DNA of 64,000 nucleotides, from positions 896,001 to 960,000 of the forward strand of contig LBMP01000001.1 of NCBI GenBank assembly GCA_001184205.1, given 5' to 3'. The translations under genes were made by a program, and so were the position numbers. Of this stretch, positions 32,887 through 41,279 are shown one piece after another; within the stretch, counting starts at the first letter, position 1; each line of letters begins with the position of its first letter. This stretch comes from Desulfocarbo indianensis (GTDB taxonomy: Bacteria; Desulfobacterota; Desulfarculia; Desulfarculales; Desulfarculaceae). The notes under the pieces were generated by a model, which worked only from the letters and a program-made list of their open reading frames with translations, was not told the DNA's origin and did not search any database.

Positions 32887-34839
32887 TCACTCCGGTGGCT
32901 GCTCCTTGGGCAGGGCCACGGTGAAAACCGAGCCCTTGCCCACCTCGCTGGCCACCAGCACCCGTCCGCCGTGGCCCTTGATTATGGCCTCCACCCCGGC
33001 CAGGCCCAGGCCGTGGCCCTGGGTGGTGTCGTGGCCGCCGCCCCGGTAGAACATGTCGAAGATAAAGGGCAGCTCCTCCGGCGGGATGCCCCGGCCCTGG
33101 TCTTCCACCCGCACCAGGATTTCCTGGTCGGTCTCCTCGGCGGCCAGGGTGACCGCGGTGCCCCTGGCCGAGTACTTGAGCGCGTTCTCCAGGAGATTGC
33201 CCAGGGCCCGCCGCAGGTGGGAGGCGGCGGCCTGGATCACGGGCAGCTTATCCTCGAAGCCGATCTTCAAGGTGATGCCGGCTTGCTTGAAGCGGGGGGT
33301 CAGGGCCTCCACCAGTTCATACACTTCCTTGTCCAGGTCGGTGGCGCTGAAGGTCAGCTTGAGGCTGCCGGTTTCCAGACGGGCGAAATCCAGGAAATCG
33401 TTGATGATGGATTCCAGGCGCGCCGCCTCGTGGCGGATGATTTCCAGGTATTTGTTCTGCTTTTCGGGGTCCGTGGAGCCGTCCTGCTTCAAGAGGCGCA
33501 AGGCGAAGCCCTGGATGCCCACCAGCGGCGACTTCATGTCATGGGCGAACATGGACACCAGGTTGGAGCGCTCCCGTTCCAGGGCCTTCAAGGCGCTGAT
33601 GTCCTGGAATACCTCCACCCCTCCTATCAGCTCGCCGTCGGAGTTGTAGAGGCCCGCCGCCCGCAAGCTTATGGGGATGCGGCCTTTTTCCCGGTGTAAC
33701 ACCGTGGTTTCCAGGGGCCCCTCGGGCTTTTTGCTGCGCAGGGCCGCGCGGATGGGGCATGAGCTTTCGCAGGCCCCGGAGCGCAGCACGTCGCCGCAAA
33801 AGCGCCCCAGCACCTCCTCCTGGGTTTGGCCTATGATCTTCTGGCCCTGGGCGTTGATCTCGGTGACCCGGAAATGGGAATCCACCGTGATGACGCCCGA
33901 GGGCAGGCTTTGCAGGAGGGAGCGGTGCTTTTCCGCCGATTGCAGCAGGTCCTTTTCCAGCTCCTTGCGGGCGGTGATGTCACGCACGGTTTCTATGGCG
34001 CCCACGATGTTGCCGTGGGAATCATGCAGCGCCGTGGCCTTGCCCCAGAGGAAAGCGCCGCCGCCGGGCAGGTTGTGCGCGAAGGCCTCGGTTATGAGGG
34101 TGTCGCCCTCGCGCTTGACAAAAGGATACAGCTTCTGGATTTCGTCGTCCCAATCCATGGCCAGATCCACCAGGATGGGCCGGCGCTCCCCCCAAAAAAC
34201 CAGGGAATATTCGTAATGCCCCCGGCCCAGCATGTCGGCGGCCTTGATGCCGCTCAGCTTTTCCATGGCCTGATTCCAGATGACGATGCGCCCCTGGCGG
34301 TCCACGGCAAAGGTGGGGTCGGGCAGGAAATCGATAATCTGGGCGTGCCGCTCCTCCCATTCCCGCCGGTTTTCCTCGGAAACCTTGATGGGGGTTATGT
34401 CCAGGGCGGTGCCCAACAGGGCCGGCCTATCCTGAAAAAGGATAACGCCGCCGCTGAAATCGGCCCAGCGGGTGCTGCCGTTTTTATTAATGATCTTGAA
34501 TTGATAATGGCTGGGGGGCTCCTCGCCCCGCAGGCGCGCGGCCAGGCGCTCTTTCACCAGATTTTGGTGTTCGGGGTGAACCAGTTCCCAAAAAGGCCGC
34601 TCCGCCAACTCCTCCACCCGGTAGCCCAGGATTTGCTGGCCGGCGGGATTGAGGTACTTGAGGCGGTCGTCTTGAATAATGAAAACCGCCGAGGCCAGGG
34701 TTTCGGCCAGGGCGCGGAACAGGTCGAGGCTCGGCTGCGGATCGCTGGCGGCTAAAGCGCCGTCGCCAAGCTTCAGCGCCGTTTGGCCCTCACCCGGGGC
34801 GGAGGAGTTTTGCCTGGTGATATCGTCCTGCTCGGGCAT
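32887..34839 (-). CDS. Triple-PAS sensor histidine kinase
   Basis: A 650-residue kinase without membrane segments: PAS 1 (about 38-150), PAS 2 (about 160-290), PAS 3 (about 300-415), HisKA with His433 in FAHDMKSPLVG, and HATPase_c (GNLLENALKYS, DQGRGI, TQGHGLGLAGVEAI). PAS 3 carries a cysteine pattern, FCGDVLRSGACESSCPIR (Cys348, 357, 361), known from PAS domains of some redox-responsive kinases and sigma-54 activators. A response-regulator-like gene lies 174 bp upstream on the same strand and is a possible partner. Confidence 0.9.
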   Translation of the reverse strand: MPEQDDITRQNSSAPGEGQTALKLGDGALAASDPQPSLDLFRALAETLASAVFIIQDDRLKYLNPAGQQILGYRVEELAERPFWELVHPEHQNLVKERLAARLRGEEPPSHYQFKIINKNGSTRWADFSGGVILFQDRPALLGTALDITPIKVSEENRREWEERHAQIIDFLPDPTFAVDRQGRIVIWNQAMEKLSGIKAADMLGRGHYEYSLVFWGERRPILVDLAMDWDDEIQKLYPFVKREGDTLITEAFAHNLPGGGAFLWGKATALHDSHGNIVGAIETVRDITARKELEKDLLQSAEKHRSLLQSLPSGVITVDSHFRVTEINAQGQKIIGQTQEEVLGRFCGDVLRSGACESSCPIRAALRSKKPEGPLETTVLHREKGRIPISLRAAGLYNSDGELIGGVEVFQDISALKALERERSNLVSMFAHDMKSPLVGIQGFALRLLKQDGSTDPEKQNKYLEIIRHEAARLESIINDFLDFARLETGSLKLTFSATDLDKEVYELVEALTPRFKQAGITLKIGFEDKLPVIQAAASHLRRALGNLLENALKYSARGTAVTLAAEETDQEILVRVEDQGRGIPPEELPFIFDMFYRGGGHDTTQGHGLGLAGVEAIIKGHGGRVLVASEVGKGSVFTVALPKEQPPE

Positions 34840-35013
34840 CTGGTACCTTCCGCGGCAAATGTCAAAGGCGCATGATTAGTAAAATTGCAAAGGCTTTTCT
34901 TTAGTATGCGATAGCGCGCCGAAGGGTGTCCAGCCGAAGGCGTCAGGCCTCCGGCGAAACCGGATGGGGAAGCGGGTTGCAAACCGCCCGTGGCGGGGGA
35001 AAAGCGTTGGATT

Positions 35014-35661
35014 TTATACGTGAGCCAAAGCCTGGCGGACCAGATGGAACAGTTCGCTGGGTTTGAAGGGCTTGGAGAGCATGGGATAACCGAAACGCTC
35101 TATCTCGTCCATGAGTTCCTGGCGCACGGAGCGGGTGCCGAAAAAGCCGCTGATGAAAAGGGCCTTCAGCTTGGCGTCGCGCTTCCTGAGCTGGCGCACC
35201 ATCTCCACTCCGTCCATGATGGGCATGACCACGTCGGTGATGACCAGTTCGGGGCGGAAGGAAAGATGAGCCCCCATGCCCTGCACGCCGTTGGGCGCGG
35301 TCTTGACGTGATAGCCTTCCAGGCCGAGGAGGTCGGCCAGGTTTTCCCTGAGCCCGTCCTCGTCTTCCACCACCAGCACCCGGGGGTGTCCCTCGCGGGT
35401 GCGGGTCTGGCCGCCCAGAAAGACCGACAGCTCCTGATCGCTGGTTTTATCCAAACGCTCCTTCACCGCGTTCAACCTCCTCTGGCCCTCTTCCGCCGCC
35501 CGCTGGTTTCGCTTGTGCAGGTCCGGGTGATAAACCTTGGATAACAGATGATAGGAAGAGCGCACGTAGCGCGCCGCCGCCTGGGGCCCCAGCTCGGCGG
35601 CGATTTGCACGGCCTTTTCCAATACGCCCAGATAGCGCAGGTCGGTTTCCAGGTAATGCAA
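35014..35661 (-). CDS. J-domain-like / response-regulator receiver fusion protein
   Basis: A 215-residue protein. Residues about 30-72 (YHLLSKVYHPDLHKRNQ, then GQRRLNAVKERLD) resemble DnaJ helices II-III with an intact HPD tripeptide at 45-47. Residues about 92-213 are a receiver domain with acidic residues VVEDED, phospho-acceptor Asp143 in VITDVVMP, a Ser in ISGFF and Lys in LSKPFKPSEL. No DNA-binding output is present. The first codon appears to be TTG, directly after the ubiA TGA and in the same frame; GTG at residue 18 is an alternative start. It could link phosphorelay signalling to DnaK, which is inference. The triple-PAS kinase is downstream. Confidence 0.72.
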   Translation of the reverse strand: MHYLETDLRYLGVLEKAVQIAAELGPQAAARYVRSSYHLLSKVYHPDLHKRNQRAAEEGQRRLNAVKERLDKTSDQELSVFLGGQTRTREGHPRVLVVEDEDGLRENLADLLGLEGYHVKTAPNGVQGMGAHLSFRPELVITDVVMPIMDGVEMVRQLRKRDAKLKALFISGFFGTRSVRQELMDEIERFGYPMLSKPFKPSELFHLVRQALAHV

Positions 35662-36531
35662 TCAGACACCAACCAGCCGGTCGGCCAGCAAGATGAAAAA
35701 GAACATGACCGACACCACGCCGTTAAGAGTGAAAAAGGCCATGGGTATGTTGGCCCGCCGATAGGCCACCAGGGCTTGCTCCACCACGAGAACCGCCGCC
35801 ACCAAAACCACGCCGGCCAGATAAACCCGGCCCAGGCCGAAAAGCGGGGCCAGCGCCCAAAAGCCCGCCACGGCGCCGAGGTGCAGGCCGCGGCTGACCC
35901 ACAGGGCGTTCTCCAGCCCCAGGCGGGCCGGTATGGAATGCAGGGCCTGGCCCCGGTCGAAGTCTATGTCCTGGCAGGCGTAGATGACGTCGAAGCCGGC
36001 CACCCACAGGGCCACCGACCCGGCCAGCGCCAGCACCCGCCAGTCCCAGTCCCCGGTCACCGCTATCCAGGCCCCCACCGGAGCCAGGGCGGTGGCCGCG
36101 CCCAGCCAGATGTGGCACAGGGCGGTGAAGCGCTTGCTGAAACTGTAGCCCAGCACCCACACCAGGGCCACCGGGGAAAGCGCCAGGGCCAGGGGGTTGA
36201 GCATGGCTGAAGCCAGCACCAGGGCTCCGCAGGCCAGGGCCAGCCACAGCCAGGCCAGGGCCGGGCTCACCCGCCCGCTGACCAGGGGGCGGCCCCAGGT
36301 GCGGGGGTTGAGGGCGTCGAAGCGGCGGTCGGCGATGCGGTTCATTATCATGGCGGCCGAACGCGCCGCCACCAGGGCCACCACGATCCAAAGCATCACC
36401 CCAGCGGTGAGCGGCCTGACCCCGTGGGCCAGCACCACCCCGCTCAAGGCGAAGGGGAAAAGAAAAAGCGTGTGGCTGAACTTGACCAGCTCGCCAAAGT
36501 CGCGCACGCGTTGGGTTAAAACGTATGTCAT
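35662..36531 (-). CDS. mqnP: UbiA-family prenyltransferase (menaquinone pathway, MqnP-like)
   Basis: Membrane prenyltransferase of 289 residues with about eight helices. Both polyprenyl-diphosphate/Mg binding motifs are visible: NRIADRRFDALNPRT and YACQDIDFDRGQ. From family knowledge, UbiA homologues paired with a UbiD-like decarboxylase in Desulfobacterota act in the futalosine route to menaquinone; the UbiD gene lies 0.4 kb upstream on the same strand. No other mqn gene is visible here, so the assignment rests on the pair. Its TGA is followed in frame by the J-domain/receiver gene. Confidence 0.82.
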   Translation of the reverse strand: MTYVLTQRVRDFGELVKFSHTLFLFPFALSGVVLAHGVRPLTAGVMLWIVVALVAARSAAMIMNRIADRRFDALNPRTWGRPLVSGRVSPALAWLWLALACGALVLASAMLNPLALALSPVALVWVLGYSFSKRFTALCHIWLGAATALAPVGAWIAVTGDWDWRVLALAGSVALWVAGFDVIYACQDIDFDRGQALHSIPARLGLENALWVSRGLHLGAVAGFWALAPLFGLGRVYLAGVVLVAAVLVVEQALVAYRRANIPMAFFTLNGVVSVMFFFILLADRLVGV

Positions 36532-36682
36532 CAGCGTCTCAAGGTTGAGTGCCGTAGCGTCTGTTGCACGGCGGGCCGGGTCGCGGCCCGCTTTCGCCGC
36601 CCGCCGATACTATGGTTCTTTATAGGGGCCCTGGCCATGGAGCAACCGATATCAAATCAAGCCGGCGATTTCACCCCCCGGC

Positions 36683-36943
36683 CAGCCCGCATATTTCAGG
36701 AGGGCCGCGCGTCCGGCTGCGCCAGCCAGCGGTACCCTGCGTTGCTGGCCGCTCTCGAGCCTTGACGTAGCTTTGGCTACGCCTGCGGCCCTCGCTTGCC
36801 AGACGTCTTGTCTACCGGCGGCTGGCTGTGCCGGGCCCGAGTACGAACCGTCCCTCGATTATGATGCGGCCTTCTTCATATTAGTCCCATGAATACTAAC
36901 TCGTCGCTTAATGCCGCCCGCCCCTCGTGAAATATGCGGGCTA
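36683..36943. repeat. Copy C: intact ~261-bp element with inverted ends
   Basis: The left end is CAGCCCGCATATTTCA and the right end TGAAATATGCGGGCTA, a 14-15 bp inverted match. The internal left half contains CCGGCTGCGCCAG, CCTGCGTTGCTGGCC, GACGTAGCTTTGGCTACGCC, GCGGCCCTCGCTTGCCAG and GGCTGGCTGTGCCGGGCCC, shared with copies A and D. The right half is more AT-rich and variable. The right-end CTA is the TAG stop of the ubiD-like gene. No open frame of note is inside. Confidence 0.85.
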
Positions 36944-38398
36944 GAGCAATCCCCATTTCTGGAGCTTGGCCAGAGCGCTTTTTTGCACCTCGGGCGTCAT
37001 CTCGATGCGGTCGGGCCACTCCCGCTTGAATCCCTCCTCGGGCCATTTCCTGGTGCCGTCGATGCCCATCTTGCTGTGCAGCCAGGGCAGCTCCGCCGCG
37101 TGGTCCAGGGCGTCGGCCGGCCCCTTGCTGAAGAGAATGTCGCGGGCGGGGTCTATGTGGTTGAGGGCCTCCCACCAGGCGGCCTGGGGATTCTGCACGT
37201 CCACCTGGGCGTCCACCACCACGATGACCTTGGCGAACATCATCTGGCCCTGGCCCCACAGGGCGTTCATCACCTTGTAGGCGTGGCCGGGATACTCCTT
37301 GTTGATGGCCACGAACACCAGGTTGTGAAAAACGCCCTCGGCCGGCATGTGGTAATCCCGCACCTCGGGCAGCACCATCTGCAACAGCGGCAGGAAAATG
37401 CGCTCGGTGGCCAGGCCCAGGTAGAAATCTTCCATGGGCGGCCGGCCCACCACGGTGGCGGGATAGACGAACTCCCGGCGGTGGGTGACGGCGGTGATAT
37501 GAAAAACCGGATAGTCGTCGGCCAGGGAATAAAAGCCGGTGTGATCGCCGAAGGGCCCCTCGCGCCGCCAGGGTTCGGCCGGGTCCACGTAGCCCTCCAG
37601 CACCACCTCGGCCTCGGCCGGCACCATGAGATCGCTGGTGAGGGCTTTCACGGTTTTCAGCGGGCGTCCCATGAGAAAGCCGCTGAACATGAACTCGTCC
37701 ATCACCGGCGGCAGCGGCGCGCTGGCGGCGTAGACCGCCGCCGGCGGCCCGCCCAGGGCCACGGCCACGGGCAGCTTCCGGCCCAGCGCCTTGGCCTTGT
37801 TGTAATGGGCCGCGCCGCCCTTGTGGCGGTGCCAGTGCATGCCGGTGGTGCGCTGATCAAAGCGCTGCATGCGGTACATGCCCACGTTCTGCTTGCCGCT
37901 CTCCGGGTCGGCGGTGATCACCTGGGGCAGGGTGATGAAGGGGCCGGCGTCCTCGGGCCAGCAGGTGAGGATGGGCAGGATATCCAGGCTGGCGGCCTGG
38001 TCCAGGAGCCGCACCTCCTGGCAGGGCGCGTCCTTCACCTGCTTGGGGGCGAAGGCGCTCAGCTCTTTCAGCTTGGGGAGCGCCATGGTTATCTTGGCCC
38101 ACAGGCCCTGAGGCAGCTCCATCTGCATGAGGCTCCGCAGGCGCTCGGCGATTTCGGTGAGTTCCTCCACGCCCAGGGCCAGGCCCATGCGCTCCCGCGA
38201 GCCGAAGAGGTTTATGGCCAGGGGGCAGGCCGCGCCCTTCACCCGCTCGAAAAGCAGGGCCGGGCCTTGCGCCTTCATCACCGGCTCGCTGAGCGCGGTG
38301 ATTTCCAGGCAGGGGTCCACCTCCTCCTCGATGCGCTTCAGCCAGCCGCGCTTGGAAAGCTCCTGGATGAATTCCCCTATGCTGGACGGGGCTTGCAT
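36941..38398 (-). CDS. mqnL: UbiD-family decarboxylase (menaquinone pathway, MqnL-like)
   Basis: A prenylated-FMN-type decarboxylase of 485 residues. Family signs include an N-terminal FIQELSKRGWLKRIEEEVDP, the MYRMQRFDQRTTGMHWHRHKG segment, EAEVVLEGYVDPAEPWRREG with GPFGDHTGFYS (the conserved E-x-P-x-GDHTG-type active region), and a C-terminal PEGF-like stretch (EEGFKREWPDRIEM). Together with the UbiA-like gene it probably decarboxylates and prenylates the dihydroxynaphthoate precursor of menaquinone. A TAG stop at the very end lies within repeat copy C. Confidence 0.85.
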   Translation of the reverse strand: MQAPSSIGEFIQELSKRGWLKRIEEEVDPCLEITALSEPVMKAQGPALLFERVKGAACPLAINLFGSRERMGLALGVEELTEIAERLRSLMQMELPQGLWAKITMALPKLKELSAFAPKQVKDAPCQEVRLLDQAASLDILPILTCWPEDAGPFITLPQVITADPESGKQNVGMYRMQRFDQRTTGMHWHRHKGGAAHYNKAKALGRKLPVAVALGGPPAAVYAASAPLPPVMDEFMFSGFLMGRPLKTVKALTSDLMVPAEAEVVLEGYVDPAEPWRREGPFGDHTGFYSLADDYPVFHITAVTHRREFVYPATVVGRPPMEDFYLGLATERIFLPLLQMVLPEVRDYHMPAEGVFHNLVFVAINKEYPGHAYKVMNALWGQGQMMFAKVIVVVDAQVDVQNPQAAWWEALNHIDPARDILFSKGPADALDHAAELPWLHSKMGIDGTRKWPEEGFKREWPDRIEMTPEVQKSALAKLQKWGLL

Positions 38399-38478
38399 GC
38401 GTCCTCCCCCATGCAGGGTTATTGGTGGTTTCCAATATAGCCCAGGCCGGGGGAGGGCGCAACGCGGGGAAACGCGGT

Positions 38479-38901
38479 CTATCCAGGGAATTTCAGGGTC
38501 AGTTTTTGCTTGGCCTCTTTTTGGGAGAGCTTCACGTTGACCATGATGCCGTCCTGGCCGATGCCCAGGGCCAGGGGAGTCTTGCCCTTCTCGCCCTCGA
38601 TATGGGTGATGGCCCGCATGGCTTCAATCGCCTTTTGCGCCACCGCCGGGCCGGGGGAGGGCAAGCTCGCTTCCCGATACTTGGCAACGACGGAAACCTC
38701 GCCCTGGGGATTGATGGCGAGCTCGATCTTTTCCGCCCCCTGGTTCACGGCGTGCAGCGCCGTGAGCGCCAGCCATTTCAGGGCGGCTTCCTCCTGGTCC
38801 TCGTCTTGGGCCAGGGTGGACATCTCCTGCAAGGGATCGGTGGCGATAAAGCAATCCACCAGCTCTTGAACTTTTTTATGCAGATTCTCCTTGTACAGCA
38901 T
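38479..38901 (-). CDS. Conserved-looking hypothetical protein, cytosolic
   Basis: A 140-residue protein beginning MLYKENLHKKVQELVDCFIA, with an N-terminal helical part (about 1-55) and a later part that alternates like beta strands (EKIELAINPQGEVSVVAKYR, then GIGQDGIMVNVKLSQKEAK). There is no signal peptide or membrane segment. It lies 80 bp upstream of the ubiD gene on the same strand and could share its transcript. I do not recognise the family. Confidence 0.6.
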   Translation of the reverse strand: MLYKENLHKKVQELVDCFIATDPLQEMSTLAQDEDQEEAALKWLALTALHAVNQGAEKIELAINPQGEVSVVAKYREASLPSPGPAVAQKAIEAMRAITHIEGEKGKTPLALGIGQDGIMVNVKLSQKEAKQKLTLKFPG

Positions 38902-39532
38902 TCATTAATCCTTTCTTGAATTATATGTCGCTTTGCCTGGAACGGAGGCATTCCCGCGTCCGCAATCAGGCTTGTTTTCCGGACCGGCGATTGAGCCTTT
39001 GGCCCTGCCGCGTGGGACCAGGCTATTCGCCTGATATGGCCCTGGCCCGCCGGCAGCGGCCCAGGCGGCGCTTGCAAAACCATAAAAAAGGGAAGCCAAG
39101 GCCGGCGGCGGCGGATTCTCTTGCAAGGCCCAGGCCGCCTCCCATTGCGGGCCCCGAAGAATACGCGAGTAAATCGGTCCCGGAATGTCGCCCAGCCAAG
39201 TTACGAGGCTTTTTTATAATTATGGGGCTGCAATTTATGCTTGCCAAGATGCCCTAAATATAAGTTTGGTGAAAAGATGGTAACGGCCGCTTAGGATGAC
39301 GCTGCATTACGGATTGGATAAAAATCAGAATTGGGATGATTGGCGCGATTATCCAACGGTCTTTTTGGCTGACCGATAAATTTTATTGCGGCCAAACACA
39401 CGCAAAAGGTTGACGGCATCGTAAAAAATAGCTTAGATTAGTTTTTCAATAGGGAAGGAATTGTTGGCTAAATTAATCTTCTTGCAAAAAGGAATCAGGC
39501 CAATACGGCAAACTCTAAGGGAGGAATCGCTT
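38902..39532. other. Long intergenic region with a promoter for the H1-like gene
   Basis: A 631-bp divergent gap with no supported gene. The last ~300 bases are AT-richer than the surroundings. TTGACG (39410-39415), 18 bases, TAGATT (39434-39439) is a plausible promoter, giving a leader of about 85 nt to the H1-like start. The 38.9-39.2 kb part is GC-rich and may be decayed coding sequence, but I cannot support that. Confidence 0.5.
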
Positions 39533-39901
39533 ATGGCCACCAAAAAACCCGCTGCCAAGAAGAAGGCCGCCCCCAAGAAGGCCGCGCCCAAGAAAGCGGC
39601 AGCTAAAAAAGCGGCGCCCAAAAAGGCTGCGGTGAAGAAAGCCGCACCCAAGAAAGCGGCAGCTAAAAAAGCGGCGCCCAAGAAGGCTGTGGCTAAAAAA
39701 GCGGCGCCCAAGAAGGCTGTGGTGAAGAAAGCCGCGCCCAAGAAAGCCGCGCCCAAGAAAGCGGCGCCCAAAAAGGCTGTGGCTAAAAAAGCCGAACCCA
39801 CGGTGAAGGAACTGCAGGCGCAGGCCAGGGCCAAGAACATTCCCGGCCGCTCAAAAATGAACAAGGCCCAACTGCAGGCCGCGTTGAAAAAGGCGCGCTA
39901 G
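39533..39901 (+). CDS. Histone H1-like Lys/Ala/Pro-repeat DNA-binding protein
   Basis: A 122-residue very basic protein. Residues about 4-85 are tandem pentapeptide-like units (PKKAA, AKKAA, VKKAA), as in bacterial H1-like proteins (Bordetella BpH1, Chlamydia Hc2, AlgP). The C-terminal ~35 residues (TVKELQAQARAKNIPGRSK, MNKAQLQAALKKA) resemble a SAP/Rho-N-type helix-extended-loop-helix nucleic-acid motif. GGGAGGA precedes the ATG. The coding DNA is itself repetitive: a 60-70 bp block recurs, so length variation between strains is likely. It has its own promoter and terminator. Confidence 0.85.
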   Translation: MATKKPAAKKKAAPKKAAPKKAAAKKAAPKKAAVKKAAPKKAAAKKAAPKKAVAKKAAPKKAVVKKAAPKKAAPKKAAPKKAVAKKAEPTVKELQAQARAKNIPGRSKMNKAQLQAALKKAR

Positions 39902-39982
39902 ATTCAGGGGGCCGGCGGAAACGCCGGCGAGCCATACCGCGCCTACCTGGACGCGCCGGGCTGGACCGAGTAGGCCTCAGCC

Positions 39983-40010
39983 AAAAAAAGCGGGCCCCCG
40001 GGGACCCGCG
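39983..40010 (-). terminator. Terminator of the M42/M24 peptidase operon
   Basis: On the minus strand GCGGGTCC-CC-GGGGGCCCGC is followed by TTTTTTT: a GC stem with a strong U run, about 65 bases after the peptidase stop. Confidence 0.8.
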
Positions 40011-40026
40011 CAAGAGCGCTGTCTTA

Positions 40027-40069
40027 AAGCGCCGCGTCATGCTTCACCATGCCGCGGCGCTTGCTTTTT
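40027..40069 (+). terminator. Terminator of the H1-like gene
   Basis: AAGCGCCGCG...CGCGGCGCTT (with an inner TCATG / CATGC pairing) is followed by GCTTTTT. It lies about 125 bases after the H1-like stop, convergent with the terminator at 39983-40010. Confidence 0.8.
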
Positions 40070-40073
40070 GGGC

Positions 40074-41279
40074 TTACAGCTCGAAAAGGCGGTTTTCCAA
40101 GGGCGTGAGAATGGTGGGCGGCCCTTCGGCGTTCACCGCCACCGTGTTTTCCAGGCCCACCGGCCCCTGGTCCAGAACCATCTTCAGTTCCAGGGCGTAG
40201 ACCTGGCCGGCTTGCACCACCTCTTGGGAGCCGGCCAGCAGGTAGGGCGGCGCGCCCAGTTCCAGGCCCACCCCGTGCCCCACGAAGCGGATGCGGTGCC
40301 CGTCCCGGCCCAGGAAAAACTCTTCCATGCCCAAGCGCCGGGCGGCGTCCACGGCGGCCTGGTATATCTCGCCGCTCACCGCGCCGGGCTTGAGGCGCTT
40401 TAGGATCGCCGCCTCGATTTCCCGCAGGCAGTCATGGGCCCTTTGCAGGGGGGCCGGCGCCTGGCCCAGGCAATAGGTGCGGGTCTGATCGGTGGAATAG
40501 CCCTCCAGGCAAACCGCCACGTCCACGATGATGGGTTCGTGGCGCTTTAAAGGCTTGAGGCTGGCCCCTTGGGGAAAGGCCGGCCAGAGGCCCATGCCGC
40601 TGAAGGGCGCGTCCACCGCGCTGGGCCAGTTGGCCTCCGGCCCGGAGACCAGGTGCCAGCCGTACATATCCATGTAGGGCGCTCTGGCGCGCAAGAGCGA
40701 CACGGCGCCCCGCCCCATGGCCAGGGCCAGGAATTCGCCCGCCGCCTGGGCCTCGCTCTTGCCGGGGGCGAGGATTTCCGGAAGCTGCCCGTAAATATCG
40801 GCGGTGAGCTGGCCGCAGCGGGCCAGGACCTCCAGCTCCAGCTCGTCCTTGATTCCCTTCAGGTCCATCCAGGGCCGGGAGGCGTCCACCAACTCCGCGT
40901 CCGGCAGCCTCCCCTCCCAGGCCTGGCACTCCCTGGCCGGCATCACGTCCAGGGTGAGGCCCAGCCGGGAGCCGGCGGGCAGCAGGTCGTTGAGCGCCTC
41001 GGCGATCTGGCTGTAGCCCTTCACCGGGGTCACCTCCAGGGGGGATTCGGTGGCGGCCCGCTCCTGGTGGCGGCGCATGAAAATCGTGGTTTGGCCGTTT
41101 TGATCCAGAAACACCGCGCCCTGTTGCATGGTGCCGGCCAGGTAATACACGTCGGTGTTGAAGGTGAGCAAAAGGCCGGCCAGGCCCTCGCGCCGGCAAA
41201 GCTCGGCGGCGCGGGCGGCCCTGGCCTTCAGGATATCGGCCGGCAGCAGGCTGTAACCGGCCGGGAAGTTCCATTTCAC
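40074..41279 (-). CDS. M24-family metallopeptidase (Xaa-Pro aminopeptidase-like)
   Basis: A 401-residue cytosolic dipeptidase/aminopeptidase P-like protein: an N-terminal creatinase-type domain (about 15-150, including LLTFNTDVYYLAGT) and a C-terminal pita-bread domain. Metal ligands are visible as Asp in IIVDVAVCLEGYSTDQTRTY, His in FVGHGVGLELG, Glu in ALELKMVL and Glu in GLENTVAV. The start is GTG at 41279, which overlaps the TGA of the upstream M42 gene (GTGA) behind GGAGGAACTCCT. The open frame continues upstream across the M42 gene, but only as a shadow. Function: peptide turnover, coupled to the M42 peptidase. Confidence 0.88.
   Translation of the reverse strand: MKWNFPAGYSLLPADILKARAARAAELCRREGLAGLLLTFNTDVYYLAGTMQQGAVFLDQNGQTTIFMRRHQERAATESPLEVTPVKGYSQIAEALNDLLPAGSRLGLTLDVMPARECQAWEGRLPDAELVDASRPWMDLKGIKDELELEVLARCGQLTADIYGQLPEILAPGKSEAQAAGEFLALAMGRGAVSLLRARAPYMDMYGWHLVSGPEANWPSAVDAPFSGMGLWPAFPQGASLKPLKRHEPIIVDVAVCLEGYSTDQTRTYCLGQAPAPLQRAHDCLREIEAAILKRLKPGAVSGEIYQAAVDAARRLGMEEFFLGRDGHRIRFVGHGVGLELGAPPYLLAGSQEVVQAGQVYALELKMVLDQGPVGLENTVAVNAEGPPTILTPLENRLFEL

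Noticed and set aside
35659-35664. Selenocysteine or programmed readthrough at the ubiA TGA
   Set aside because: No SECIS-like hairpin is obvious after the TGA, and UbiA already has its full C-terminus. I kept only the observation of in-frame adjacency.
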